Source of the DNA: Symbiodinium natans
Lineage: Eukaryota > Sar > Dinophyceae > Suessiales > Symbiodiniaceae
Reading direction: 5' to 3'
Assembly (NCBI GenBank): GCA_905221605.1
Contig: CAJNDS010002701.1
Location: 732,501 to 796,500, forward strand
DNA length: 64,000 bases
A program made the position numbers and the translations under genes. Shown piece by piece: positions 18,863-29,973 of this stretch. Below the pieces are notes generated by a model. It searched no databases, was not told the origin of the DNA, and saw nothing but the letters and a program-made list of their open reading frames with translations. Each line of letters begins with the position of its first letter. The stretch's first letter is position 1.

Positions 18863-19400
18863 TGGTCTCGGGTCAAGAGTTCTCTACCCCTCTTTCCCCC
18901 GGCATAGGCCGAGCAACAACTTGAAAATCTTGCTCTACGTCATGACATGAAACCTGAAGGAGACTTTTGCTGCTTTCAGGGTTGGTGGTTCTTCGGTTCT
19001 TCTGGGGCGGCTTCGGACATCTTCGATTATCGAATGGATAACCCGACGACGAGCCTAGAAACCCCAAGTGGCCCATGGTTTCAGATTGGTGGGACTGACT
19101 CAACAGCTTCTCGCGCCTTGCCCGAAACGTCATTCCAGCGCAGCGTAAAATCTGCCACAAAGGAATGCAGTCGGGTGATGGCCAGCCTCGGCAAATCTGT
19201 GCACACAAGCCTGCGCAATCAGACCGGGGACAGGCTGAGGTCTGGCGATTAAGCAGACACAAGCTACGAGCGGACGGACGGGAATGAGACAAAGGCAGCA
19301 AACATCGCAACCTACGTCAGAAAAGACGGACGTCCCACTTTGCGTCTTTTCTTCGCTGTCATAAATTCCTCCAAGCTCTGCAAAGGAACAGCCTGGACCT

Positions 19401-19461
19401 AAACCACCCTAAACCCTAAACCCTAAACCCTACGTAAACCCTAAACCCTAAACCCTAAACA
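19401..19461 (+). repeat. CCCTAAA array
   Basis: Seven to eight units interrupted by TACGTAAA. It abuts the 3' end of the exon at 19463-19573. Confidence 0.93.
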
Positions 19462-19462
19462 C

Positions 19463-19573
19463 TCCAGCTTGGCGGCTCGAGGTCGGGGGAGCGGTTGGCG
19501 CGGCCCAAGAGCTGCAGCGAGCCGCCAGCGGCCGCGGCATAGAGCAGAGAGGAGAGCAGCGTGAAGCCATGGC
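19463..19573 (-). CDS. Transmembrane exon, unknown transporter-like protein
   Basis: After acceptor TGAAAGCAG the frame reads GHGFTLLSSLLYAAAAGGSL and then QLLGRANRSPDLEPPSW, a membrane helix plus a loop. The likely donor is GGA|GTGTTTAGGG, made of the adjacent array. It belongs with the hydrophobic exons at 18.4-20.7 kb, although its phase does not directly fit the next exon, so another exon or site is missing. Confidence 0.5.
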
Positions 19574-19590
19574 CTGCTTTCAGTTGACAC

Positions 19591-19642
19591 AGGTTTAGGG
19601 TTTAGGGTTTAGGGTTTGGGGTTTGGGGTTTGGGGTTTAGGG
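19591..19642 (+). repeat. TTTAGGG/TTTGGGG array
   Basis: Four TTTAGGG then three TTTGGGG units, the variants grouped. Confidence 0.93.
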
Positions 19643-19889
19643 CTTCTGGGGGGATGATGGTAGGCAAAGACATTTGGCCTAAATACAGTCTTATGTCCCA
19701 TCTGCGGGAATCCCCATGTAGTAGAAACCTCCCCGAAAATGCCTATCCCCATGAAACAACTATACAGCCTAAATCTGTTAGGGTTTTTCGGTAAGGGCTT
19801 AAGGAGATTTTTGCCTTCAGCTCTGCGCATGCATCGGTCATGGGGTGTTCGGTAACCCCAAACGCTAAACCCTAAACATCCCTACCAGG

Positions 19890-19966
19890 ACCAAACACGA
19901 AAGAGATCTTGCAACCCGCCTTGCAACTGGCCCTTCCCCACGATCTTGAGGGCAATGATGGTGGCG
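19890..19966 (-). CDS. Candidate exon, unknown protein
   Basis: After CGGCCAAG the frame reads IATIIALKIVGKGQLQGGLQ and then DLFR, hydrophobic then polar, in line with the membrane-protein exons around it. Limits uncertain. Confidence 0.4.
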
Positions 19967-20559
19967 ATCTTGGCCGATGTTCAGGGATGTGGAAGGGTTC
20001 TGGGGGTTAGGGTTTAGAGTTTACGGTTGAGGGCTGAGGGCCCGGAAAAGGTTCCGACAGAAAGTACACGTGTAGAGAGGTTTGAGTTTTGCTGGAATCC
20101 TGCGGGTTGAATCGAAGGTTTGGAGCTGAGCTCTGCCATAGTCGGGCCTGCTGAAGTCCTTTGTGCTATGACTCCTGTGGCCCTAAACCCCAGACCCTAC
20201 ACCCTGTGGTTTCGGGCCATTGGGGCGTCTGGGCCCTGCAGGGTTATTGCAGCATTCTGGCTTGCGCTTTTGAGCTTGCCATGGTAACTCTGGCAGCTGA
20301 TAGGACTGCTGCCTGTTAGAAGGTTCGAGGGTCTTGGGCGCATGCCGTGCATTGCTTGAAGGTTCATGGGTGCTTGTAAGTCGGGATGTAGGTCCCCTGT
20401 TTTCAGGTTATAACCATGGTTGCTCTGCTTCTAACCCCCATTTATCAGTACCCATGAACCTGAACCCTTAACCAAGAGACTTCGCCTGCCTCGAAAATCT
20501 CCCTGTCAGCCAAGGCCGCCCTGCAAGCCCCCCGTACTCGTGACAGCAAGGCTCCCAAT

Positions 20560-20621
20560 CCTAACCCTAAACCCTAAACCCCAAACCCCAAACCCTAAAC
20601 CCCAAACCCTAAGCCCTACAC
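20560..20621 (+). repeat. CCCTAAA/CCCCAAA array forming a 5' splice site
   Basis: Seven to eight mixed units. On the minus strand the array end supplies the donor GAG|GTGTAGGGCTTAGGG of the exon at 20622-20714. Confidence 0.92.
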
Positions 20622-20714
20622 CTCAAAGTGCGCCTGGCTGAAGCAGGCGAAGGCCACCAGGGATCGGAGCAGCCAGGGCCGGCTCAGGAGGAGATTCGAG
20701 CCCATGAGGCGATC
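20622..20714 (-). CDS. Transmembrane exon, 31 codons, phase 0
   Basis: Exactly 31 codons between acceptor GCAGCCCAG and donor GAG|GTGTAG, reading DRLMGSNLLLSRPWLLRSLV and then AFACFSQAHFE. Phase 0 at both ends, as in the exon at 18718-18819. A membrane helix is likely. It is probably the most upstream recognisable exon of the transmembrane gene running down to 18.4 kb. Confidence 0.6.
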
Positions 20715-20724
20715 CTGGGCTGCT

Positions 20725-20790
20725 GTTAGGGTTCAGGGTTCAGGGTTCAGGGTTTAGGGGGGATTAGGGTTTAGGGTTTAGAGTTTATTG
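20725..20790 (+). repeat. TTCAGGG/TTTAGGG array
   Basis: Three TTCAGGG units grouped, then TTTAGGG units. Confidence 0.88.
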
Positions 20791-21197
20791 GGCTTATTGG
20801 AGGTTCATGGGTACTTAGAAGTGAGGTTTCAGTAACTAGGGTCATAACCTTGTTTAGTGGGACTTACAACCCGACTTTCAAGTACTCATGAACCTTCAAA
20901 AAGTCTTAAGGAACATGGGATGAGGGTTTCACGGGCTTAGGGGTGGAGGTGCTTGGAGATGATGGCTTTCAAAAAGCGCGCTGAAAACCCTCAGCACGGC
21001 CTGCCAGCACGGGAATGAACAACACATATGCAACTAAGCCGGCCATTTTCTCAACTTGGTCAACCTTGATTCCTCAAACCCCAGGCAAGCCGAGGCACTG
21101 TGCGATCGAGCTGCAAAGAGCGGGGGGAAGACTTAGTTCTGCTCTCATCGATCCTTACAGATTCCGGAACCCACAACTTGACTTCGGTTTCAAGGTG

Positions 21198-21425
21198 TTA
21201 GAGGTTTGGCCGGAACTTGGGTGCAGTAGGGGTTAGGGGATTCACGCCAAATATGTACCAAACCGTTTCCAAAGAATAGAAAAGGAGCTTGGCCATTTTG
21301 GAGAGGATGAAAGCCTCCCCCAGCGGCTGAGGGCACGAACTTGAGGGGTTGGCCAACTTGAGGGGTTGGGCGTAGATTCCTAAGCGGCATGGATTGCAGA
21401 AGGACTCCAACACCAAAGCCCTAAA
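21198..21425 (-). CDS. Candidate exon region
   Basis: An open minus-strand frame includes LSKMAKLLFYSLETVWYIFG, a hydrophobic/aromatic block. The ends are undefined and the plus strand is open in part. Confidence 0.3.
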   Translation of the reverse strand, partial: FRALVLESFCNPCRLGIYAQPLKLANPSSSCPQPLGEAFILSKMAKLLFYSLETVWYIFGVNPLTPTAPKFRPNL

Positions 21426-21426
21426 A

Positions 21427-21480
21427 CTCAACCCTAAACCCTAAACCTTATAAACCCTAAACCCTAAACCCTAAACCCTT
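21427..21480 (+). repeat. CCCTAAA array
   Basis: Seven units with one TATAAA variant. A second array of the same orientation lies at 21556-21612. Confidence 0.93.
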
Positions 21481-21730
21481 TTTTGAACCTGGAAGCTGCT
21501 TCTGGCCAGGACTGAGGGCCGCGCCAGTCGCTAGTCACCAGAGACCAGCAGACCCTGAACCCTAAACCCTAAACCCTGAACCCTAAACCCTAAACCCTGT
21601 AAACCCTAAAGCCCAACCCCAAAAGCATACAAACGCAAGACCCGTTCTCAGCACCTGGGACTGGCGGTTCATGGACTGAAGTCGCGTCGCGGACACGGCC
21701 AAGCTGGCCTTAGCCTAAGCAGAACACAGA

Positions 21731-21795
21731 GTTTAGGGTTTAGGGTTTAGGGTTTAGGGTTTAGGGTTTAGGGTTTAGGGTTTAGGGTTTAGGGG
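21731..21795 (+). repeat. TTTAGGG array
   Basis: Nine perfect units. Confidence 0.96.
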
Positions 21796-21872
21796 GACAT
21801 TATACAACCAACAGCCTAGACATGGAAGAACATTTTGATAGGGGCTTCTGAGGGAACCTAAACCCCCAAAAA

Positions 21873-21899
21873 AGGGAATAAGGCCTACTCCGGGTCCTA
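21873..21899 (+). mobile_element. MITE family 4, end fragment
   Basis: AGGGAATAAGGCCTACTCCG followed by GGTCCT matches the right end of the copy at 54378-54481. Confidence 0.5.
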
Positions 21900-21999
21900 G
21901 CAGGTCCTAGCAGCAACTCGGGAACACGGGTTTGCCCGCTGTTTTCGTCCGGGCTTCGGGGCTCGCCCTGTGACAGTCATGACACATGATACCCTAAAC

Positions 22000-22178
22000 C
22001 CTTGGGGCGCAGCATTCGTTCTCGGTTGACGGTGCGAAATTCAACTGCAACTTCAGATCCTGATTCGAATCGTCGAACCCGCCATCAAAGTCTTCACCGC
22101 GGTACCTCTGCTGGGAGTCGCCCGGGTAGACAGATCTCGTTTTCATCCTGTCCAACATTTCGGGTGCAAGGGCGATGG
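22000..22178 (-). CDS. Exon of unknown, acidic protein
   Basis: After acceptor CCTCATGCAG the frame reads APEMLDRMKTRSVYPGDSQQ, then YRGEDFDGGFDDSNQDLKLQ and NFAPSTENECCAP. The strongly biased Asp/Gly/Gln composition is unlike chance. It ends where CCAAGG|GTTTAGGGT, telomere-like units, could be the donor. Function unknown. Confidence 0.55.
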
Positions 22179-22862
22179 CTGCATGAGGGGGCCATGACAC
22201 TAAACTCCACGACCCACAAGACCCTGATGGAACTGGAGCGGCGGCACTTTACAAGGTCTGGACTCCGATGCTACACGCGCTTGAACTTCCGGCAGTGAAA
22301 CTGGCACTTTGCAAGCGTGACTCCTGATCTCTCTTGCGCGGCCAGTAGGTAATCTGCTCATGTTGACTACCACGCAGACGAGTCAAGTATTGCTCCACCC
22401 TCCGACGGTTGCTGAACCATTCCTAACAACATCACAATCCGTTCACAACCACAAAAACAAACACACGGCTGTGCGAATTGTGCCAGAAATGGCTTCCAGC
22501 CCTGCGCTCGGATGATGCAAAGAATGGTTGCTCGATATCTGCAAATGGATGAACTCTACGAATGAACTTGACAAGACACCTAAGACCGAGCAGGCCCACC
22601 CCATCTGACCTCGTGGAAGTTCATACCCCCATGATCTGCCGCGCTCAGCACCTGGAATAGGATCTAAGGCTTGAAGGATCATCAGGGGGGAGTTCAAGAA
22701 AATTTTGGGGTTTTCAGAGGATATGAAGGGTCACACTCTAAGGCGCGAGCCTTCATACGCATGGACGTGCACGCAAAAATAGAATACGCTAGACCACCCA
22801 GTCCTGAGCCTGCAAGTCTGCCCAAATAAAACACCACAACTCATGAGTCGGCAAAGGTATCG

Positions 22863-22957
22863 TATAGGGTATAGGGTATAGGGTATAGGGTTTAGGGTTT
22901 AGGGTTTAGGGTTTAGGGTTTAGGGTGTAGGGTGTAGGGTGTAGGGTGTAGGGTCTA
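22863..22957 (+). repeat. Array with three grouped variants
   Basis: Blocks of TATAGGG, then TTTAGGG, then GTAGGGT succeed one another in one array. Confidence 0.95.
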
Positions 22958-23356
22958 GTGCTGGAGAGATTGCTGAGAAATGGCCATGTGGACGAGAATC
23001 TTCGGATTTCTACACAAGACAATGGCACTCTTGTTTTGAGGGCCTGGACAAGGACATTGGGGGATTTACAACCTCTGCGACAGTCATCGCAAGTCCTATG
23101 GGATGGCAAAGCGGCTATTGTAGGGCCATCTTAGTACACATGTTCCCCTTTTTGCATCCACGCCTTCCCTGAAAACCTAGAACCCAGTAAACCCTATAAG
23201 CCTAAACCCCAAACCGTAAACCCTAAACCCTATATAGCCTATAAGCCTTAACCCCGTAACGCAGGCCCAGTGACAGTGGACCGGCCCACCCCCGATGACC
23301 GGCACGCCCCGGATGAGCGAGCCAGCGGACCCAGCGCTGCGGAGCTTTCCTTGGCT

Positions 23357-23427
23357 ATGGGGTTTAGGGTTTAGGGTTTAGGGTTTAGGGTTTAGGGTTT
23401 AGGGTTCAGGGTTTAGGGTTTAGGGTG
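23357..23427 (+). repeat. TTTAGGG array
   Basis: Ten units with one TTCAGGG. Confidence 0.96.
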
Positions 23428-23677
23428 AGTACTGGCACATGTGGGCATTTTTATAGGGTTCAGGCAGGGTCTGCCTTGTTGAGCTTCGGCTCCTCTTGGG
23501 TTTAGGAGCGTATGAGTCGACATCGTTGTTAATCATCAATAGATTAGAACAACTGCTGCGAACACTGCAAGTTATTGGCGTCGGCACGTTCAGCCTTGGC
23601 ACTTTCGTGTATCGATCGTTTGCGTCGGGGAGTCTGGGGAGCGAAGGGACATGCTTTCACAGCTTCCGTGAGGTGGA

Positions 23678-23738
23678 GGGTTTAGGGTTTAGGGTTTATA
23701 GGGTTTAGGGTTTAGGGTTTATAGGGTTTTGGGTTTAG
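23678..23738 (+). repeat. TTTAGGG array with TTTATAGGG units
   Basis: Eight units; TTTATAGGG inserted at intervals. Confidence 0.93.
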
Positions 23739-24073
23739 AACCACAACGCTTATGCAAACTGGAACGAGTGCGCTTTGTTTCTGTCCCTGCAAGCAGGTGT
23801 GCAGTGTAAAGCCAGACTTCTGCATGGCGGCGCATCCGACCAATGTGCATGACTGCTGCTTGGTGGAATGCCTCCTTGCCAGCCTAGGCAAATTCTTTCC
23901 GGAATGGTCCAGACTGCAACACATCTGTACAGAATCCTTCGGTGCAAAATTGTTTCTATGTTCTAAGCTCAGACTTTTGCACATCAACAGCCCGGTCACC
24001 AATATGCATAACTGCTTCTTGAGAGCCGCAACTGCAGGGCAAACCGCCGGTCGCATGACAATTGACATTTATT

Positions 24074-24454
24074 TCACACAAGTTCCCAGAGTTCAACTCG
24101 GCGTGGGTTGGCGTCTGGATTGCGGACATCCGTGCTGGACACCGTGGTGATGGCGCAGCTTCGGACAGGAGCAAGGCAAACGAAGGTCTTCTCCACGAAC
24201 ATGAGCGATTGCCACGAGCGAAGACCTCCTGGCTCCTTGTTCTCATCGCTGTCCTCTCCCTGTTGAGAATCCTGATCCCCGATGTTCTGGATGTCAAGGG
24301 TGCTTCGGTCCTTCACCCAGGTTCCATGCTGCGCAAGCACCTCTTCAACCAAGTACTCAAGGGACTCCGTGAAGATCACGTGGTCAGGGCGGAGTGGTTT
24401 CACACCGAGGGCCATGACGACCTGGTTGTATTGCCAAGGCTTGACAAAGATCAT
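24074..24454 (-). CDS. Exon(s) of unknown protein
   Basis: Minus-strand frame begins at an ATG and reads VKPWQYNQVVMALGVKPLRP, then VIFTESLEYLVEEVLAQHGT and WVKDRSTLDIQNIGDQDSQQ. The composition and predicted alternation of strand and helix look like a folded domain. The C-terminal part (after about residue 85) is less certain and may be intron. The block at 24584-24755 probably lies upstream in the same gene. No family named. Confidence 0.55.
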   Translation of the reverse strand: MIFVKPWQYNQVVMALGVKPLRPDHVIFTESLEYLVEEVLAQHGTWVKDRSTLDIQNIGDQDSQQGEDSDENKEPGGLRSWQSLMFVEKTFVCLAPVRSCAITTVSSTDVRNPDANPRRVELWELV

Positions 24455-24583
24455 GGCACCACTGGTCAGCTTCCTGGGTCACTGCTGACATTGAATTTCA
24501 CTAAACGGCGGCTTTCCTCTTCTTATTCGATCTATAAGACTTCACAAGTGACGAGTAGAACTCCAAAACCTAAAGTCAGAATA

Positions 24584-24755
24584 GCTTCCAAGGGAGCCCT
24601 TCCGCCAGGAGCGCGTCGCGGCAAGGGCGAAGGGCTGGGCCTTCAGCAAAGGCAGTCCGGAGTGCTTTGGGAATGCGGTTGAGCTTGCCGAGGACAACCT
24701 CTTCGCTTGGCGCCAAGCGCGGCACCTCCTCGTGGATCCCAACTGCAACATCTGT
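24584..24755 (-). CDS. Candidate exon upstream of 24454
   Basis: The open frame, closed by TGA at about 24582, reads VPRLAPSEEVVLGKLNRIPK and then ALRTAFAEGPALRPCRDALL. Good helix-like composition. It probably splices to the block ending at 24454. Confidence 0.45.
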
Positions 24756-25381
24756 CCTTGCGGCTTACACAAAAACAAATAAATACACACCCTCACACAC
24801 TACTTTGATGTCGGTTGTCAGCCGCAACTTCACATTCCTTTTGTCTCACTGCTGACATGAACCCATATTTGAATCCCTTCATGAATGCATTCCAGATTCT
24901 GAATACATTACGACACACTGATTTGCACATCGTTATCCACATCCAAAGTACATGTTTATTTCGGCAGGTACATCTCTTTGCGGCCGAAGAGATATCAGTG
25001 CATTCCAGAGCGTCCTCACTCACTCCCCTCTAACACTGTCAGCTGGCCATCCAAGTCCTCACCCTCAAATAACTCGTTACACCACAGTACTTGTGGACTC
25101 ACTCTCCTCGAAAACTGAGAGTGCTGCTATTGCTAGGGCAAGTGCTCCAAGTGACGGTCGATTCGGAACTCCCTGCGTTCGAGGGGGGGGGGGGGGGGAG
25201 GGGTTGTGTGTTTGCTCTTGCTTCGACCATTTTTTTGGCTGGTAGGCCCCTTTGGTGCGTCAGCATGCTAAATCGTAGTTTGACGTCATAGTGTGGATGT
25301 GGCCACACACAGAGCCAAGTAAACGCCAGCTTTTACCGACCGCCACCCTAATCAAGTCTTTCAGCATCCGGACCCCAAGCC

Positions 25382-25426
25382 CGAAACCCTAAACCCTAAA
25401 CCCTAAATCCTAAACCCTAAACCTGA
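25382..25426 (+). repeat. CCCTAAA array
   Basis: Six units. No array was seen between here and 28.15 kb, the stretch holding the ankyrin-like gene. Confidence 0.93.
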
Positions 25427-25601
25427 GCTGTCCTCGAAGCTGCGACTCTCGTCTCCAGTGCCGCCTCCCAAAGAGCCCTCTCAGTCGCACTTGCCTCGTC
25501 CTCGGAAATCTTGGCCGCTTTGTCTGCGGGATCGTGCATCACCTGCGTTAGGTGTCTCTAGTCTCTGTGTCTCTGTGTCTCTGCGTGCTTGTGTGCTATG
25601 T

Positions 25602-26103
<502 letters not shown>

Positions 26104-26111
26104 GCCTCCAG

Positions 26112-27582
26112 CAATACTAGAATTACATCGGAGCTTGGGCCGACCCACCTCTTCAATCACTTCTGCCGCGACTTGTTCAACGGACTGCGGGGCCGGAGGA
26201 TTGATCGCCGGCGGCAGCTTGCGGATGTCGGCATGGCACCCAGCTTTGAGTCGACGCCGGGCAGCACGTCGGGCAGCGTTGCGCGTTCCCATGGGGCGGG
26301 GGAGCCGTAGAATCTCTGGCAAGGGAGGCACAGCAAGGGCAAAGGAGGCAATGTGATCAACCATCTCGCTCCGGGTAGCACACACACTTCCGTTGTGGCG
26401 TGACCACCAGCCCGTCCACTGAATGAGGACTATCTGATGCCGATGTCGGCACAGGTGGTAGGCCAAGCGGGCCGCTTCCGCGGATTCTACTTTTCTGTTG
26501 ACGGCTACTTCGTACTCCTCACCGTCATCGGACTCCAACATGTCCAAGAAGAGGGGTCCTTCCAAATCGCCCGCAGTGAGCGAGCTGGCGTCACAATGCG
26601 CATGACTCAGCAGCTTCGTTGCATCAAGCTGCCCACACCGGATTGCCATCTCAAGCAAAGTCTGCCTTTCTCTCCAGTGCCGTGACCGCTCGACATGCCG
26701 GAGTTGATTGAGGATGCACTTCAAGTAACCTCGGTACTTAAGAAACTTGTGCTGCTGTACCGCTTGCTGAAAGCAATCGAACGGGTTGACGACAACTGAG
26801 CGGAGGTCAACGCCAGCAGCCACAAGGCGCTGGAGACAGTCCATCCTCAAGTGGAAGTGACAATGCTCGTGATAGTGATGCCTCACATTGCGGATGCGAA
26901 AAAGGAAGCGCCCCACGCCCTCTATGGCAGACGCACTCACTCCGGACTCGAAGAGCGTGCTTGGAATAGAGTCGAGTTTGCCAGCCAGAGCGCGCCCCAG
27001 AAATTCCGGATCTGCCCGCAACCGGTCGTACAAAGGCCTGCAAACAGCCTTTGCCGTCTGCAGGACGTCCACAGTCCTTCTCTCTGCGACTCCGGTCACG
27101 GGGTTGCAAAACAGATAGGATTTGCAATTGATCAGCTCACCCGGACGCACACCAATGCTGTAAAGGACACTGGCTTTCTGCCAATCCCCCGAGATGATAG
27201 CGACATCGAGGAGCGACAGCACAAAGACGTGGCCCACATGGCGGGCGATGAACGATGCAACTTCCCGGCCCTTCGTGGTCACTGCAACAGAGTTGTAGCG
27301 ATTCGGCGACTCCTCGGCTAGTACCATGACCCTCTGAAGGAGCAGGTGGTGCTCAGTTCTGTAAAGCAGCGGGAGCGCCTCCTCCTTGATGCGAATGTGG
27401 GCGTACCAAGGGTTCTGTGCGCACCTCGACAGGTCCAAAAGGTCTGCCACCACCAAGGGCCCCGACTCCATGAGCGAAGCAAGCTCTGAAGCCGCAACGT
27501 TCGCTTCTGGTGAGCTAAGTAGACCTTCAGATGTCCATGCTTGAGCCCGGCATGCGTGGTGCGTGATGTTATCATGCGGCAA
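26112..27582 (-). CDS. Ankyrin-like protein, long single exon
   Basis: About 490 codons are open without interruption, unusual for this window. Segments SLLDVAIISGDWQKASVLYS (residues ~124-142), DCLQRLVAAGVDLRSV (~248) and LLEMAIRCGQLDATKLLSH (~309) follow the helix-turn-helix pattern of diverged ankyrin repeats, so a scaffold or interaction protein is likely. The frame opens at TTG; the first ATG is residue 38, and CTACTTAG at about 27517 could be an acceptor, so the true 5' end is unsettled. The 3' end runs into the GT repeat as His-Thr codons; the real end is probably a stop or donor near 26100 (e.g. GGAG|GCACGC) destroyed or hidden by repeat growth. Confidence 0.7.
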
Positions 27583-27862
27583 AAATGATGCTACTGCTTG
27601 TGCCGAATAAAGCCCATCATGTTCTTATCAAGGTAGAATCAAAGCCATGTGCTTCTTGGCATGCGTTTGCCATCTGTCAGCTCCAAGTCATTTGATGATC
27701 GAACCCTCGAACCCTTGATGTTCGACAATTGACGAAGCAGTTGACGAAACAATCCAAACTAACACAGTAACAATCCACACCACCGTCATAAGGCCGATGA
27801 TCCAACAGGCTAACGACCAGACATCAGTTACTCAGGCCCAAGGAAGGAGTAAGCATGAGTTT

Positions 27863-28090
27863 TTACAGGGACAATCCAAGGACTTGCCTCTGTCCTTTAG
27901 TTAAGCTATCGGCTGCACTGCCGCTGTCACCGCAGGGCCGGACAAACCGCAAGCCAGGCTGCCAGTATGTCGAGAACTGCCTCCGAGCTGCGAGCAGACC
28001 GCCAAGCTCCCGGAATAAAGCGTCCTCCATCTTCTTCATGCTCGGAGGCCTCACTGCCCAGGGGCTCAGAACCAGTCTGCCTAATGCCAC
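27863..28090 (-). CDS. Possible upstream exon of the ankyrin-like gene
   Basis: The open frame includes MKKMEDALFRELGGLLAARR and then FVRPCGDSGSAADS. It lies upstream on the same strand. No splice sites are fixed and the linkage is inference. The rest of 27583-28470 shows nothing convincing. Confidence 0.3.
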   Translation of the reverse strand: MALGRLVLSPWAVRPPSMKKMEDALFRELGGLLAARRQFSTYWQPGLRFVRPCGDSGSAADSLTKGQRQVLGLSL

Positions 28091-28470
28091 TAACCTCGCA
28101 CCAGCCTCACAAGCCCGAAGCCCCCTCCAAACCGTGCCAAAACCTTACACGCTATGTAAACCCTAAACCCAAGCAATCTGGGGATGAAAAGGGGGCCCTT
28201 TTATGGTTTTTAACAGGGCTTGTTATGGAACCAAGGCCAACATGGAGTAAATAAAGGCACACTTTGGGCCCTTCACACCTCTGAACCCTGCAGACCTGCC
28301 TTTGCATCTGGACTGCTGCGCAACTGAGCCAGCACGGTAAACCCCCCGACAGGTCCTCAACCCTACAAACCCGACAAGCCCTAAACCCCATACACGCTGG
28401 AGGCTCAGACCTGTGTACATCCAGGCCCAGCCCAAATTCAGATCAGCTGGGAAACCAAACCTCAATCCTC

Positions 28471-28584
28471 AACCCACTAAACTCTAAACCCTAAACCCGA
28501 TGTAAACCCTAAACCCTAAACCCTAAATCCTAAACCCTAAACCCTAAACCCTAAACCCTAAACCCTAAACCCTAAACCCTACAG
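28471..28584 (+). repeat. CCCTAAA array
   Basis: About 14 units. Confidence 0.97.
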
Positions 28585-28694
28585 GAAACCCCTCAAAAGG
28601 GGGGCCAAAGCCAAAGAGACCTCGAGTTGGTCATCTCGCTGCTGAGGAAGGAATGCCGGGGCTCGGATCGTTGAGCTGACCTCCTGGGTTGGGG

Positions 28695-29115
28695 GTTTAG
28701 GCATTGAGGTTTAGGGTTTAGGGTTTAGGGTTTAGGGTTTAGGGTTTAGGGTGAGCTGACCTCCTGGGGTTGGTTGAGCTTCTTCTTTTTTTGGGGTTTA
28801 GGGTTTAGGGTTCCTGGGTTGGTTGAGCTTCCTCCTCTTTTTTGGGTTTAGGGCTTGGGGTTCCTGGGTTGGTTGAGTTTCCTCCTCTTTTCTTTCTGTG
28901 GGGGTTTAGGGGTTTATCTTGTTTTTCATTTTTGGGTTGGTGTAGGGTTTATATTTTCATTTTTGGGTTGGTGTAGGGTTTTATGTCCATTTTCATTTTT
29001 GGGTTGGTTTAGGGCTTTATTTTCACGTCACTTTTGGGTTGGTTTAGGGTTTACTTCTATTTTCATTTTCGGGTTTGTTTAGGGCTTTGTTTTTAGAATC
29101 ATTGTTGGGTTTGTT
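28695..29115 (+). repeat. TTTAGGG array grading into minisatellites
   Basis: TTTAGGG units (28695-28752) lead into ~50-bp units around CCTGGGTTGGTTGAGCTTCC, then ~40-45-bp units around TTTTCATTTTTGGGTTGG, each still carrying a GGGTTTA remnant. New longer repeats have arisen from the heptamer array. Confidence 0.88.
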
Positions 29116-29807
29116 TAGGGTCTTTGGGGGCTGAGGGTTTAGGGCTTTGCGGTCCGGGGGTTTCGGGTTTTAGGGTTTTGAGGTTTAGGGGTTTTGGGGT
29201 TTCGGGTTTTGGGGGTTGAGGGGTTCTGGGGCTTAGATTGAGGGTTTCGGGGTTTTTGGTGTTTACCGGATTTAGGGTCTAGCGTTTTGGTGTTAGGGTT
29301 TAGGAATTGGGGGTTTAGGGCTTCGGGAATTGCATAGGGTTTGTGTCCGGAGTTTTTCGGGTGTTGGAAAGTCTTGCCGGGTTTTGCTTCTAGGCATTTT
29401 GGCTCGACTTGGGGCAAGCGGTGTGGTTAAGGAGCGACAGCAGTTGGGGGTCATAGGGCTGGGTTGGGGGCTCGAAAGTGCTAGAATGCGCAGGAGAGAG
29501 GTGTAGAGAGGTTTGTGGATACAAAAAGGGCAGGGGTTGCGAATTGGTTCGGCTTGCTGGAGGGTCCCCGAAGCCTTGTCCTTCCTCAGCAGCTTCTGTT
29601 CGTTTATATCTTGCTGGTTAGATCATTGTGTTATACATGTCTTGAAGCCCTCGATAACCTCCCGGGTTTGCGGGGCCAGCGCCGGCTTGTGTAAGGAATC
29701 AGCTTGCAAATTCACAACGATTTGTTGGCAAAAACCCTGCGCTTGCTAGTTCATGCTTGAGATCGTACTAAAAACTTAAATTTCTGTTCCTTGTTGAGTT
29801 TAAGTAC

Positions 29808-29872
29808 CCCTAAACCCTAAACCCTAAACTCTAAACCCTAAACCCTAAACTCTAAACCCTAAACCCTGAACC
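29808..29872 (+). repeat. CCCTAAA array
   Basis: Eight to nine units with CTCTAAA variants. Confidence 0.93.
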
Positions 29873-29879
29873 TATGACA

Positions 29880-29973
29880 ATGAGATGAGAGGACTGAAGC
29901 CCAGCATCTCGGTGACCCTGCGTGCTGTGCGAGGATTCGAGGACTCGTGGCTGTGAGATCCGATCTCAATCCC
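29880..29973 (-). CDS. Candidate exon, unknown protein
   Basis: After acceptor TTGGTCCTCAG the frame reads GIEIGSHSHESSNPRTARRV and then TEMLGFSPLISLS before TAG. It abuts the array at 29808-29872. Confidence 0.45.

Noticed and set aside
28471-28584. CRISPR array
   Set aside because: Units are contiguous heptamers without spacers, and the setting is eukaryotic.
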